From assembly GCA_027422505.1 (NCBI GenBank), contig JAPQWV010000002.1, positions 25,708,501 to 25,772,500 on the forward strand: a stretch of DNA of 64,000 bases. The letters run 5' to 3'. Numbering within the stretch: the stretch's first letter is position 1; each line of letters opens with the position of its first letter. Shown here one piece after another: positions 1-12,209 of this stretch. The stretch comes from Craterostigma plantagineum (Eukaryota > Streptophyta > Magnoliopsida > Lamiales > Linderniaceae). Position numbers and translations under genes: made by a program. The notes below the pieces were generated by a model. That model made no database searches and had not been told where the DNA came from. It was given only the letters and a program-made list of their open reading frames with translations.

Positions 1-960
1 CGTGTCAACCAAAGAAGTATATTGTTGACGACGAGTTCGGTAAATTTCTTTCACTTTTCAAGCAACTACATATTAACTTACCGCTCGTCGAAGTCCTTGC
101 ACAGATACCTCGATGTGTGAAATACCTCAAGGACTTACTCACGAACAAACGCAAGCTCGAAGATGTTTCTGCTAATTGTCTTCGAGGGGAGTGCTCCGCC
201 GTCGTGCAAATGAATATCCCGAAGAAGCTAAAGGATCCAGGGAGTTTCACTATACCTTGTCTTATAGGAAATTATATATTCATAAGGCATTTGTTGATTT
301 AGGTGCTAGTATTAATTTGATGCCTTATTCTATGTTTAAGAAGCTTGGTTTAGGTGAACCCAAACCCATTAGGATGAGTATACAACTAGCGGATAGATCT
401 ATTACGTAACCTAGGGGTATTATAGAGGATGTGTTAGTCAAGGTTAATAAGTTTATTATTCCAATGGATTTTTTTATTATTGATATGAAGGAAGATGAGA
501 ATGTACCTTTGATCTTAGGAGACCATTTTTAGCTACTGGAGAGACCATGATAGATGTTAAAAATGGAACCTAGACGTTTACTATAGATGGAGAGAAAATA
601 ACATTTTGCATAGCGGAAACTAGGAATGATATCAGCAAGCATGAAAATAATTATTCCTATCCTGGTTTTATTGATCAAACTTCTATGTCTTTTTCAAGTT
701 TATCGCAGGTTATCGAGAAGAAAGACACGGGGATAGTCGAGGGAAGCAAAGAGGAGAATAAGGAGATGCGTTTGATCGACGGACCACCGCTTTTAGAGTT
801 TGAGCGGCAGCCCAACCATTTCAGTTGCGATTTTCCCGAGGGTGGTCCAAAACCACCGATGACAGTCCCCTCCAACCGTTTTTCCAAACCACCTTGAAGA
901 CTCACTCAACTACGTCCGGCTCAAGACGTTAAAGAAGCGCTTCTTGGGAGGCAACCCTTG
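1..960 (+). pseudogene. Ty3/gypsy retrotransposon fragment (gag end plus aspartic protease), decayed
   Basis: The translation reads as the gag-protease junction of a plant gypsy polyprotein (Athila/Tat-like by recognition). A segment around 200-300 contains KDPGSFTIPC, followed after a frame change by the retropepsin motif DLGASINLMP (about 297-330) and a segment ending LADRSIT. An LILG-type protease motif near 510 is split by another shift, and there are in-frame stops near 300, 407 and 530. No reverse transcriptase, RNase H or integrase follows. Instead, near 925-955, comes the sequence encoding a KKRFLGGNP-like tail that usually lies at the 3' end of such elements, so the middle of pol seems deleted. 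The left edge is cut by the window. No LTR was identified. Family confidence is good; the lineage is inference. Confidence 0.75.
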
Positions 961-3444
961 TATTTTCATTTATGTTTTAGGCATTATAAAAAAATAACAA
1001 TAATAATATATTAATAATCTAAAACTGTATATATTAAATTAAATAAAACAATAATAATAATACCATTAAAAATTTTAAATAGTAATAAATTTGTTGCGAT
1101 ATTAAGGATGGTTACAACGCAGAATCTAGGGACGAGATAGGAACGATAGTTTTACTTCATAAAGGATGGTTACAATACCATTACAACGTGTGAATGTCCA
1201 ACACAAAAGCAATTAAAACTGCGAATACCATAAAAGACAGAACAATAGCTTATTTTGCTTCATAATGGCGGTTACACACAAGTGCACCTTGTGATAACCC
1301 AACACACGAAAGCAAGTAAAACTCCAAACAAACCCAAAACAAGAGCAAGGTAGAGTGATAGCATAATCCTTGCATATTTTTCACTCTCATTCTCACAGCC
1401 TTGCTGCTGTCCCCCTTTCATAGTGGCTAGCTAACCCAGAATATTGAAAATAAGATTGCTGAAGACGTGGAATTTATGGTAGATGATGCTATTGTGTTGT
1501 TCTACCAATGTCTATTTATAGGCATGAATGGCACAAAATATCATTATCTGCGGCGCCCTTGACTCCTACCGCCCATTCTTATTACTATTTTATGTGACTG
1601 CATGCGATATAAATGAAATCTATATACGAAAATGCGTACAAAATTTTTCCTTTTATATAAAGGAAATTCTTCTGTACAGTGCAAAATATTTCTAGGACAT
1701 AAATACAAGGTGAGTGCGCATGCGTATTCAAAATAATCTATCGGCCCGCTACTCAGGTCGCATCCATGTACACACTGCCACCTCAAAGTCTTCCGGAAGT
1801 TTCAAAATTTGGCCTCGCCTTCGTAAAGATCACGTACCGTGATCCCGTGAACCTACAACACATAAATTCATGGAATGAGCTTATAAAGCTCAGTAAGTGA
1901 AAGCCATGCATGCCATGCACGTGCCCTAATTCGCAAAAGCATCCGCGCCAATGCTCCCTAGACCTCATATTTTTCCTTGTCTTGTCTTGTCATATAGGGC
2001 CCTCGGCTGTCTTACTATGCACCATCATGGAGCTCGAATCCACAAGGGATAAATAAATACAAGTGGCAATACCCACTCAAGGGAGGCTAACCCTAGGACG
2101 CCTTTTCTGTCCCAAGGTGGTTTCATACGCCACGCAGACGCTTCACACTGGTAGCCTAATCTGAGGTAGTCAACACCCGAGGTACCCTCGGTGTCGCGTA
2201 CTCCCTCAGCTCGCATCCTCCAGGTTTCACGACCCGCCATGAGGGCATTAGCCCTAAAATCATGTCTTGCCTTGTACATGTCATGTCATAACGGTAGCGC
2301 CATACGACGTCACCATGGTAGCATGGAAGAGCCGAGACTCAACTGTGAGTCGACATCAGACGCCCATATCGGCGAATCTTTATCGCTCTAAGGCGATCTT
2401 ATATTATGCACGCTATCATATCATGCCTTTCGTTCTAACGTGCGTGCACATGCTCATGTCATGAATATGCGTGTCATGCCATAATATTATGTAATTAAAT
2501 CATGCATGTCATGTAACGCAAATAATTCACGTAGGAAGTCACATGAAATCATAGAAACAAATAACACATAATTTCATGCACATATAATTTTGTGTTGTAG
2601 TTGGGACTTCCACTTACCCGGTACTCCTTAGCTATTTAATTTAGCGTACTGTAAATCGCTAATCTTCGAACCCTAAATATAGGAACATATAAAATTAGGG
2701 TTTGTTAGTCTAATTTTACGAAATTGACTAAATTTGAAAACCCTAGTTTTGACTTTTATGGGTTTTGAAATAGATCTCGATATTATTCATATATATTATT
2801 ATGATTTTGAGATTCCTGTATAGGTTTTCAATATGATTTTTGGGATGAATTCTTAAATAGATCTCGGTAAGTTCTCGAGATTATATATGATGATTTCGAT
2901 ATGTGTGTCTTAAAGATTACATGTAGGGATTTTGATATCAACGTTGAAGATAAACTCGATACATTGTATACAAGGTTTTGATATTAATCGATTTTCAATA
3001 CATCTCGACATGTTCCTGCACATATTTCAAGATTAATCTTAGGGCTAGGTCTTAACATGGATTTCGAGTTTATATGTCTTCGAGATTATATACCAAGATG
3101 TCGATATGACTCGATATTAATTAATACATCTCGACAGGTTTGAGATAAAGCTCAATCATGAACTCGACATCCTCTACAACCATTTTAAAGTCGATATCAA
3201 CATGAATTCGACATAAATCTCGACATTCTATAAATATTTCGAAATCAATACTAGGTCATGTCTCGACATTGTACTTTTATGCATTTCGACATTTCAATTT
3301 TTTAATATCTCGATATAAATATCGAGTTCAATCTCAATACCTATCTTTATTTCAAGCCTGATAAATCGTTTCTACAACTAATACAGATTCGAAATTTATC
3401 AAATTAGAAATCTTATTACTCGACATCTAGATCTTTCAATCAAA
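961..3444. other. AT-rich intergenic DNA, unclassified repeat remnants
   Basis: No gene found. At 1135-1330 two diverged copies of a unit of about 110 bp follow one another, each with a cttcataa-ggatggttac-like start and an aagcaa-taaaactg-like end. The 2000-2300 stretch is more GC-rich and looks like part of an LTR-type repeat. The segment 2460-2660, rich in catgtcatgc-like runs, resembles in style the segment 9300-9480 on the other side of the copia element. Both could be remnants of one older element, but I could not align them firmly. ORFs here are short and without recognisable domains. Confidence 0.5.
2760..3430. repeat. Degenerate TCGAYAT-rich tract
   Basis: Over about 670 bp the words tcgatat, tcgacat, ctcgaca and ctcgata recur every 20 to 40 bases in an AT-rich background, with irregular spacing and no clean period. 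This looks like a decayed satellite or simple-derived tract. No coding potential is seen. Confidence 0.45.
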
Positions 3445-3859
3445 TAAGAAACGAGATTGAATTGCTTGCTTGAACATCGTGGTTTAACGTGGTTCGGATC
3501 TTCAAGAATCCTACGTCCACGAGCAATTGCTGTATACTTTTGTGTATCGGTTCTTGAGAACCTTGATTCTGTTTTACAGAGATGACATGAAAATTACAGA
3601 AGAAGATTAAAAAGGAAAAACGCGCTATATACATATATGTAGCCATTTAAAAATCCCGCCTTTTAACGGTCAGTAGAAACGTCTCCAGGGAGTACGTCTT
3701 TATAAGTGATTTTAGCGCCTTTGTGAGTGTCACTGTTCCATTTGGCTAAACGCGTTTTCTCTTCTTCAGCTGCTCCTTTGCTCATTTCATTCTCAGACAC
3801 GAGCAGTTCTTGATCATCAATCTGCTTTGTTCCCTTCACTTCTGATCCTTGCTTTAACA
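3445..3859 (-). repeat. 3' LTR of copia element
   Basis: Direct repeat of 8265-8678. It begins (minus strand) at 3859 with TGTTAAAGC and ends at 3445. It has one extra C near 3655 relative to the other LTR. The pol reading frame terminates on the TAA inside the first six bases of this LTR (3854-3856). Confidence 0.92.
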
Positions 3860-6800
3860 CCCCCCGCAAGATGGAAGGTGCAGATTCAGCACTGACATCT
3901 TGACTAGCAGCCTTTTAATTGAGGGCCCACTGAGTGGCTTAGTGAATAAATCTGCCAGTTGATGTTCAGACTTGACTGGTAAGAGTTTGAGCAGCCCGGT
4001 TTCAACATGACGTCTTATGAAGTGACAATCCACTTCTATGTGCTTTGAGCGCTCATGGAATTTAGGGTTCGATGCCAAATTCAAAGCTGACAAGTTGTCA
4101 CAGTATATGACAGGCTTCTGGTCTGTCATCAGTCCTAATTCTTCAAGCAGTTGCTTCATCCAGATCACCTCAGCCACCACTGATCCTAAAGCTCTATACT
4201 CCACTTCCGTTGAAGACCTGGACACTGTTGCTTGTCTTTTTGCTTTCCAAGTGACCAATGAGTCTCCTATAAAGGTGCAATAACCCGTCACCGACCTTCT
4301 AGTGTCTCTACACGCCCCCCAATCTGCATCAGAAAAGGCCTTCAGCTGTAAATTCTTGGCCGAGGACATTAGCAGGCCTTGCCCTGGTGTTGCCTTCAAG
4401 TACCTGAGCAAGTGGTGTGCCGCCATCAGATGGGCTGTCCTAGGTGCCGAGATGTACTGACTTAGTTTGTGAACTGCAAATGAGATGTCAGGTCTAGTGA
4501 AGGTCAGATATAGGAGGCGCCCAACCAATCTTCTGTATTTGAAAGGGTCAGTTAGTAGCTCCCCTGTTTCTCTGGTAATCTTCTCACTCGGGTTCATTGG
4601 AGTTGACAGTGGCTTTGCATCCGTGTATCCTGTGTCTGAAAGAAGTTGCAGCGTGTACTGCCTTTGTGTGATGTAAATGCCAACCTCGCTCGTTGCAACT
4701 TCCACACCCAAGAAGTACTTCAGATTCCCTAAATCTTTGATTTTAAATTGACTGCTTAGGAAACCTTTGACTGGCTGTATTTCTTCTGTTGAGGGACCAG
4801 TTAGTATAATGTCGTCCACATAAACTAATAGGATGACCTGCTTGTTTCCCTTTCCTCTTATGAACAATGTGTGATCTGATTGAATGTGCTCAAACCCGAA
4901 GCTTCTCACTGAGTCTATGAACTTTCGGTTCCACTCCCGCGATGCCTGCTTCAAGCCATACAGTGATTTATTAAGTTTGCAGACTATTTTCCTGCTTCCA
5001 GCCTGCTTGTGATCTCTATAGAATCCTTGTGGCAATTCCATGTACACTTCTTCTCCCAGATTTCCATTCAAGAAAGCGTTATTTACGTCCATTTGCATCA
5101 AATGCCATCCAAGCTTAGCCGCCAGTGTCATGACAATTTTAATAGTATTGGGCTTCGCCACGGGTGCGAAGGTGTCTATGTAGTCTACTCCTTCTCTTTG
5201 GTCATATCCCTTAGCCACAAGACGAGCCTTATATTTTTCTATGCCTCCATCTGAGTTAAACTTGATTCTATATACCCATCTGCAACCAATTGGAGTTTTT
5301 CCCTCTGGCAGCTCAACTATTGTGCAGGTTCTGTTCTCCTCCAATGCTGTGAATTCCTCATTCATGGCTTCTATCCACCTAGCCGAGGTTGCTGCCTGTG
5401 CATAGGTTTTGGGTTCATTTGCCAAGGCAATGCTGCCTATGAATGCCTTGTGCTGATTTGAGAATGTCTGATATGACAGAAACTGTGACATAGGATACAA
5501 AATTCTTCCATTTGACACCTTGTTACAGTGATAGTCTTCTAGATGGGCAGGTTTCCTTGTTACCCTTCCTGACTTTCTTTGCTGGGGTTGGCTCTGTGGC
5601 TGCTGTGATTGATGTGGTTGCTCCTCAGCTTCCACTGGTGCTGGATTTTCATCTGCATGGTCTGGGCAATTCACTCCATTCTCAGTTTCTCGTTCATCTG
5701 CTTCAGGCCCAAGGGGTTCATAACCTGGATCAGTATCTGTTTCATGTGACCTGGGCAAGACCACCTTGGCGAAGGGATCATCTGCAGTCAAGTTCCCCTT
5801 TTTATCCTTAAAAGGAAAAATTTCCTCATTAAACTTTACATCTCTGGTGATAAAGACTTGTCTGGTTTCCAAATCCATTACTTTATATCCCTTCATTCCA
5901 TTGGGATATCCTAGGAAAACACATTCCCTAGCTCGAGCTTCAAACTTTCTCCTTCCAACTGAAAGAGTGGAGCAGTAACACAGTGATCCAAAAGCCCTCA
6001 GCGAGTGATAGTCGATGGGTCGTATAATAGCTGGTATGGGCTCTTGTTGCCCAGCATGACAGACGGGGTCCTGTTTATAAGAAAGGCTGCTGTCAGAGCG
6101 CATTCTGACCAGTACTGAATTGGTAAAGCTGACTGGAAAAACAAGGATCTTGCCACATTGAGGAGGTGTTGATGTTTCCTCTCCACTATTGAATTCTGCT
6201 GTGGAGTTTGCACACATGACAAGTGGTGAACAATTCCTCTTTCCCTGAACAGGTCGACCAGTTTCAATTCTTGAGCATTGTTTGATCTCACTGTTTTGAT
6301 CTTACATCTGAACTGTGTCTCTATTAGTGTAAAGAAATATGACAGCACCTCTTTTGTTTCTGATTTTTGTCTTAGCATGAACAGCCAGGTAAATCTGGAG
6401 AAGTCATCGACTATTGTGAGGAAATATTGGTGTCCCAAGTGTGAGGGAATGTGGAAGGGTCCCCAGATATCTGTGTGTATCAGATCGAAGGCTGAACAAA
6501 CTGTCTTATTCTCATTAGGAAATGGTGTTTTCTTTTGTTTGGCAACTGGACAAACTTTACAGTATTTGCTCACAGTATTATCAACATGCCCTAAAGAGCT
6601 TTTAAGCAATCCTAAGACCCTATCTGATGGGTGTCCCAACCTCTTGTGCCATACATCAGCAGACAACTTACTTAAAAAGATAGAACTAAAACTGTTTGGA
6701 AGCTGAAACACATTATCAGTCTGCATTATGTAAAGCCCAACAACTTGGTCACCCCTGCCAATCAGATGCTGAAATTGATCCTGCACTATGAAACCATTAG

Positions 6801-7104
6801 CCTGAAAAGAAAACTTGCAGCCCATTTTACTTGCCAACCAACTCACTGATATCAAGTTAAAATGAAAACAGGGCACTAGCAAAACTTCTGTCAGGGTGAT
6901 GAACCTATTTAGAATAACTGTCCCTACCTTGTTGACTTTGATAACTGAGTTATCTGGCAGCACTACATTAGATTCATCTATCTCATGTATGTCAGTGAGT
7001 AATTCTTGAAAACCACACACATTTCTAGTTGCCCCTGTGTCTATTAACCATAAATTCTTATTATTGAAAACTGGTAAATTGAATGAAAGACAGATACCTC
7101 CTGA
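3854..7104 (-). pseudogene. copia pol (protease, integrase, reverse transcriptase, RNase H), frameshifted
   Basis: Reading on the minus strand from 7104, the frame opens after a TGA (7105-7107) that separates it from gag. It shows a DTGA aspartic-protease motif (about 7040), then a GAG-pre-integrase zinc-binding segment (HKRLGHPS ... CKVCPVAK, near 6650-6530) and an integrase core (HTDIWGPF, TIVDDFSR). Near 6010-6030 the frame shifts by one base: the integrase C-terminal part continues in the frame that holds DYHSLRAFGSLCY. This second frame, to 3854, carries the reverse transcriptase with YVDDIILTG and an RNase H with DADWGACRDTRRS and KHIEVDCHF. The catalytic motifs are present, but no single intact protein can be made. 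Some copia elements separate gag from pol by stops, but the TGA here is more likely a mutation. Confidence 0.9.
3860..3867 (-). other. Polypurine tract of copia element
   Basis: Immediately upstream (minus strand) of the 3' LTR lies GCGGGGGG, the position and composition expected of the plus-strand primer. Confidence 0.75.
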
Positions 7105-8210
7105 TCATTCCTGCTGCTGGGGCATTTCTCCCATTCCTTGCTGCATATTGGTTGCTGATTGATTGATAAGCGTTCTCAGACTGTGCAACTGTGATGGAGT
7201 TATCTGAAGCTGCACAAAACTATCCCCATTCATCTGACTGTTATGACTCTCAGGTTTGCTGATTGGATCCAGCAGACTCTGATTTACCCGAGTGGACCTG
7301 AGCCTTGAGTTGCCTTTGAAACCAGGTGGGAATCCATGCAATTGATAGCACGTCTCGACGGTGTGCCCCCTTTTATTGCAGTGGGTGCATGTTGGCTTCA
7401 AAGAATCTGATAGTTGCTCACTCTTTTGATTGATTCTTGATCCCTTTTGGCTCCCATCATTGCCATGTTACTCACCTGATCATCTGTTCCCCTTGCAAGA
7501 TTCATTCCCATTGATCTCTGTTTTTCTTCTTGGATGATCAAGGAGAACACCTTATTGATGGAGGGTAATGGATCCATCAACAAAATCTGCCCTCTCACTT
7601 GCGCAAATGCTTCACTCAGCCCCATTAAGAATGTCAGGGTGTACTCTTCTTCTAAATAATCCTTTATCACATTCACCCCGCCACAAGTGCATTGGCACAC
7701 TGGCCTATAACTTCCCAGCTCGTCCCAGAGGGTTTTCAACTTCGTGAAGTACACTGCCACAAAACTGCTTCCTTGCGTCAAATTGACCAATTCCTTCTTC
7801 AATTGGAAAATCCTGGGCTTGTTTGTTTGCCCAAATCGTTCCTCAAGATCAAGCCATACCTCCCTTTCCGAGGAGCTGTACAAAATACTTGCCGAAATTT
7901 CCTTTGAAACCGCGTTGATGATCCAGGAGATTATCACGTTATTGTTCCTTCTCCAGGCGCTGACTTGGTTTTGGATGGTCTGATCTTGACTGTTCGCATC
8001 AGGCACTTTCAATGTGCCATCTATAAACCCTTCGTTATTCCTTCCCATCAACGCTATCATCATCGCGCGGCTCCAAGTAGCATAATTGTCTCCATCCAAT
8101 CGTTCATGGACAAGAATCTGGCCCGACGTGTCATTGTTGTTTAAGAAGTAAGGGTCGTTTATCAGTACTACCGAGCTGTTCGACGACGTTGATGCTGACG
8201 TCGCTGACAT
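7105..8210 (-). pseudogene. copia gag, frameshifted
   Basis: From the ATG at 8210 (minus) the first frame encodes a plant copia gag (UBN2/Retrotran_gag type) with HERLDGDNYATWSRAMMIAL and LDLEERFGQTN. It ends at 7398. A one-base shift near 7430 leads into the frame that encodes the CCHC zinc knuckle CTHCNKRGHTVETC (C-X2-C-X4-H-X4-C), ending at the TGA at 7105. Apart from that shift the order is normal for the family. The knuckle would bind RNA in the particle. The gene is presumed inactive because of the shift. Confidence 0.85.
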
Positions 8211-8252
8211 GGTGTTTGATTGAATGATTCAGACGATCGATTGCAGAGTGAT

Positions 8253-8264
8253 TCTCTGATACCA
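8253..8264 (-). other. Primer-binding site (initiator tRNA-Met type)
   Basis: On the minus strand TGGTATCAGAGA directly follows the 5' LTR. It matches the start of the usual plant copia site complementary to the 3' end of initiator methionine tRNA. Confidence 0.85.
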
Positions 8265-8678
8265 TAAGAAACGAGATTGAATTGCTTGCTTGAACACCGT
8301 GGTTTAACGTGGTTCGGATCTTCAAGAATCCTACGTCCACGAGCAATTGTTGTATACTTTTGTGTATCGGTTCTTGAGAACCTTGATTCTGTTTTACAGA
8401 GATGACATGAAAATTACAGAAGAAGATTAAAAAGGAAAAACGCGCTATATACATATATATAGCCATTTAAAAATCCGCCTTTTAACGGTCAGTAGAAACG
8501 TCTCCAGGGAGTACGTCTTTATAAGTGATTTTAGAGCCTTTGTGAGTGTCACTGTTCCATTTGGCTAAACGCGTTTTCTCTTCTTCAGCTGCTCCTTTGC
8601 TCATTTCATTCTCAGACACGAGCAGTTCTTGATCATCAATCTGCTTTGTTCCCTTCACTTCTGATCCTTGCTTTAACA
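8265..8678 (-). repeat. 5' LTR of copia element
   Basis: Direct repeat of 3445-3859. It starts TGTTAAAGC at 8678 and abuts the primer-binding site at 8264. It is 414 bp, one base shorter than the other LTR. Confidence 0.92.
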
Positions 8679-10892
8679 AGCCTGCCTTCTCAAGAATTAC
8701 TCCAAGCTGCCTAGTTCTTCATCATCTTATTCCTACCATATTATTATTATTTTTTTTCCCAAACCTAATACTTATATGATTCTTAAGCAGTTGTATTAAC
8801 ATAACATCATGAAAACCCTAAAATTAATACTAACCTAATTTCAAAAGCAGCTTTAGAAATACCTTAAATTGATTCCTATGTTCTCTGTTATCGTTGAATT
8901 TCTTAATGTAAAGAGTATAAAATTTATTTATAAGCCAATAGATAGGATTTTACCTTCTGGAGTGATGTTCTCGTTAGTTGTCTATTTGTTTTCCCTCCTT
9001 TGCTTTTGTTTGAGGTGGTTTCCTACCTTTTTTCTTGTTTGTCGAAACTTACACTGTTAGAGTTCCTTTGTTCACTTAAATTCAGTCTATCGAAGGCTTC
9101 TTGAATCATAAGGGTTATCCAATAGTATTATTCTTAATAAGGCATCAAACCACGTGACATTGCTTTCCTTTTAAGTAATTTATACTTATCCCAGGTGATT
9201 GGGCTTTAAATAAGAAATTTTAATAAGCCCAACTAATTTCTATTCATGGCAATTAAAATCCTATACCTTGATTTGTTTAGTTAGCTATTTTTCTAAGTCC
9301 CAACACTACTTTCCAATTTATACATGTCATGTTGGCATATAGCATGAAATCATTTAAGCACATAAAAAAGTCACAAGACATGTTTCATGCAGTCACGTGA
9401 ATCATATAATATGTATGCATATTTATTGGCCGACTTACTTACGGGACTCGGGTACTACATCGTCATACCCGGCAAATCCATTAAATGATAAAGACGAATT
9501 TTTGACTTGAGAGATTTGACGCCGCGTGAGAAAGTGATATTTCCCTTGTCGATTATCAGATTTTTCCTCGCGCAAATCGTTCTCGAAAAATTCGTCGATT
9601 GCGTGTCAATCATAGTTAAAATATATAGTAAATAATAATAATTATAATACTTAAAAAAATATTACAGTCACGGCCAATGACTCGTAAGTCACGAGAGCGA
9701 CTTGGCGCGATAACACGCACTGCTAAAGTTCACGGCCTGTAGCCTTACGTATCACGGCCATGAACATAAAAACAATGGCCACTGCCGCGCTTCACGGCCA
9801 TGTGCTTAACCACTCACTGCCGTGAAGGTTTGAGCAACAATCCATATCGCTCACTGCCTCAAGTCACAGCCAGAGGCGTATACCTCACGGCCGTGACACG
9901 TGCGGAAAAAAAAAACAATAAACAAAATAAAATAAAATAATAATAATAAATAAATAAATTAAAATAAAGTAAAAAATAAATAAATAAATAAATAATACAA
10001 ATATATATTTTGTCACGGCCCGTGTCTCATGAGTCACAACCGTGACATAAGCGGGCTTAACTCACTGCCCGCAGTCACGGTCCAAGCCCCGTCAGTCACT
10101 GTGCGATTTCAGCCTATTAAATTCATTTCAATCACTAACTTCGTCTCCTTCACCCTCTTTCTCTCACGACCTAAATCACTCAAAACAATCAAACGACCGT
10201 CCACTTCCGACCACTCCAGCCGCCGCGCCACCGTCCACCGTCGACGAACTCCGGCGAACCCACAAATAATCACACCCTCTAAGATTTAAATCGATTAAGC
10301 TCAAAAGGTATAAATTTTTACCCCATTTCATTTCGACTTCCGGATTTTCGTTGCACATTGCTAATTGACTGGTATGAGAATGTTATTCATCGTATTTTAT
10401 GAGTCGTGCTTACTTTGAGTTTATTTAATTACGTGATTTTGCAATTGAATTTCGTTTCCTACAATGAACCCTAATTTTCGGAATTGGGGCTTTTACAATT
10501 TGGGTCTAATTTGGTGTTCGTCTTGTGCTTTTATGGTTGATAATCACATCTTGGGAATGTTTAATTTGTTGATTTCATGCGTTAATTTCGATTTTGGTAT
10601 GATGAACCCTAATGTCGAAATTTAGGGATTTTGGGAAATTTGGACGGAATTGGGTGCTTTTACTGGTTATTTAGCGCTGATTACTCGGTTGAAGTCGAAG
10701 AGTGTGCTTAATTGACCGATTATTGCGATTAGAGAGAGTATGATAGCTCGTCTATTATGTGTTCGACAAAATGCCGCTTTGAATTTCTATATGTTCTTGT
10801 TTTAGAATTATCATTTTTGTCGCTACGTTGGTCGAGTCGAGCTGTATTGATTATCTTTTTCTCGCCAACTAACATTTGGACTTCTAGGTACT
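8679..10892. other. AT-rich non-coding DNA before the Athila-like ORF1
   Basis: No gene found. 9664-10090 holds repeated CACGGCC / GGCCGTGA words (see the repeat entry). 9905-9995 is an A-rich tract with AATA/AAATA units. From about 10150 to 10892 the sequence is less AT-rich and precedes the ORF1 start, which fits a leader of the same retroelement. A CTAG-G boundary just before the ATG at 10893 could be a splice acceptor. Confidence 0.45.
9664..10090. repeat. CACGGCC/CCGTGA-rich repeat tract (upstream copy)
   Basis: CACGGCC and its complement recur about a dozen times, often as half-palindromes separated by 15 to 30 bases, interrupted by an A-rich stretch. The same vocabulary dominates 14080-14640, so the two tracts probably belong to one retroelement family, perhaps its LTR or leader. 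Confidence 0.6.
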
Positions 10893-12209
10893 ATGGGTAA
10901 AAGTCGCTCATCTGCATCAACGAGTCGTCCACGTCGAGGCCAACGCACGACGTCACTGCTAGAGTCTATGGGGCAGTTTGACGATGAGACGCACTAGGCC
11001 CGTTATAACCGGCTTAAGGACATGCAATTCATCCACACCGACCACATCGACCACGACACGCTGGCGAAGTATCACATCGACCAGTAGGTGACCGGGTATG
11101 TGTCACTCAGTGGATGGCTAGACTTCTTCCACATTGACGAGCCGGCCTATAAGGAGCTGACCTTGGAGTTCTTAACCACCTTCTCTTTCGACGAATACGG
11201 GCGCAATGTAGTTAAGTTCAGGGCGTTTAATGAGGAGCACGCGGTAGATATAGACGATATTTGTCGGGCGCTAGGATTGGCGGTACCATATTTTGGGCGC
11301 CAGGGTCCATTCCCAGACGGATATTACAAGGAGTACCTTCAGAATCCGACGGAGCGCCAGAACTGTTGGGCGGAACTCGCGAGACCCGGCGAACCTGCCT
11401 TTAGTGTGAAGACCTCGAAGGCGTCTTCAATCAGGAGCCCTGGCCTGCGCTACATCCACCGTTTGCTTTCGACCTCGCTCGCACCTAGGGGCGACTCGCA
11501 CGGCGCGATTGGACTTCGCGATTTGTTCTACTTGGCCAAGATGCAGCGTGGTCAACTGGTACACTTAGGGTTGGGCATGGCCTACACCTTCAGCGCCCAG
11601 GCTGATGTTCGTAGTCACGGGAAGCTCGCAGTAGGACCATTTGTTACGAAGGTTGTCCAGGGGCTCAACTTGTGGCCAGAAAATCCACCAGAGATGGAGG
11701 TCGTGGGTGGCCGAAATTTGTTGAACGAAGATATGATGCTAAAGATGAAGATGCTGATCAAGGCCCCCACATGGTCCCGCACGAACAAAGTTTACCTCTG
11801 GCACGAAGTCTATCGTGGGCAGACAGACCTGGGCGACGAAGTCCCCGAGCCACTAGCTATCGAGGGCGTGGGGCCATTCCCTGTTCACTCATACGCTGCC
11901 GAACCTTCCCATTCCTCCGGCTATCACGAGGGCGAGTCCTCGGGTGTCGCTCCTTTTGCGTCAGCCGCGGATCTTGATACATTGCGCCAGGAAATGCTAC
12001 GCTACAATGAGGAGGCTATACGACGCGATGAGGAGACACAGCACCGACAGGACGAGTATGAGCGTCGAAACGAGGAAGCCCACCGACACTACCGCGAGGA
12101 GCAACAGCGCTATGAGCAGGCCCTTAAAGCCATGGACGACGCGGTCAGGCGATCACAGAAGTCACTGGCGTTCCTTTGCCCTCGGCAGCCCTCACCACCA
12201 CCATCTTAG
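10893..12209 (+). pseudogene. Athila-type retrotransposon ORF1 (ATHILA ORF-1 family), two internal stops
   Basis: The ATG at 10893 opens a frame of 439 codons that is interrupted by TAG at 10995 and at 11085, then stays open to 12209. The protein after the stops shows the signature of the ATHILA ORF1 family: KELTLEFLTTFSFD, then VVKFRAFNEEHAVDIDDICR and a conserved middle region. The last 90 residues are charged and predicted coiled coil (RRDEETQHRQDEYERRNEE...). Such proteins are carried by Athila/gypsy elements and their non-autonomous relatives; their molecular role is uncertain. No pol was found next to it. Base composition is much richer in GC than the flanks. Family assignment is by recognition. 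Confidence 0.65.

Larger units (their letters stand above)
3445..8678 (-). mobile_element. Ty1/copia LTR retrotransposon, nearly full length, coding frames broken
   Basis: The element runs on the minus strand: 5' LTR at 8265-8678, primer-binding site, gag, protease, integrase, reverse transcriptase, RNase H, purine tract, 3' LTR at 3445-3859. The order protease-integrase-RT-RNase H is diagnostic of Ty1/copia. I count about five base differences plus one single-base gap between the LTRs over about 415 bp, so the insertion is recent. Gag and pol nevertheless carry two frameshifts and a stop. The flanking pentamers (ending at 3444 and starting at 8679) do not match, so no target-site duplication is visible. 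The LTR starts TGTTAAAG and ends TTTCTTA rather than CA. Confidence 0.92.

Noticed and set aside
8482..8679. 65-codon ORF (and its copy at 3663-3869)
   Set aside because: Both lie inside the copia LTRs and are identical in both because the LTRs are; no domain.
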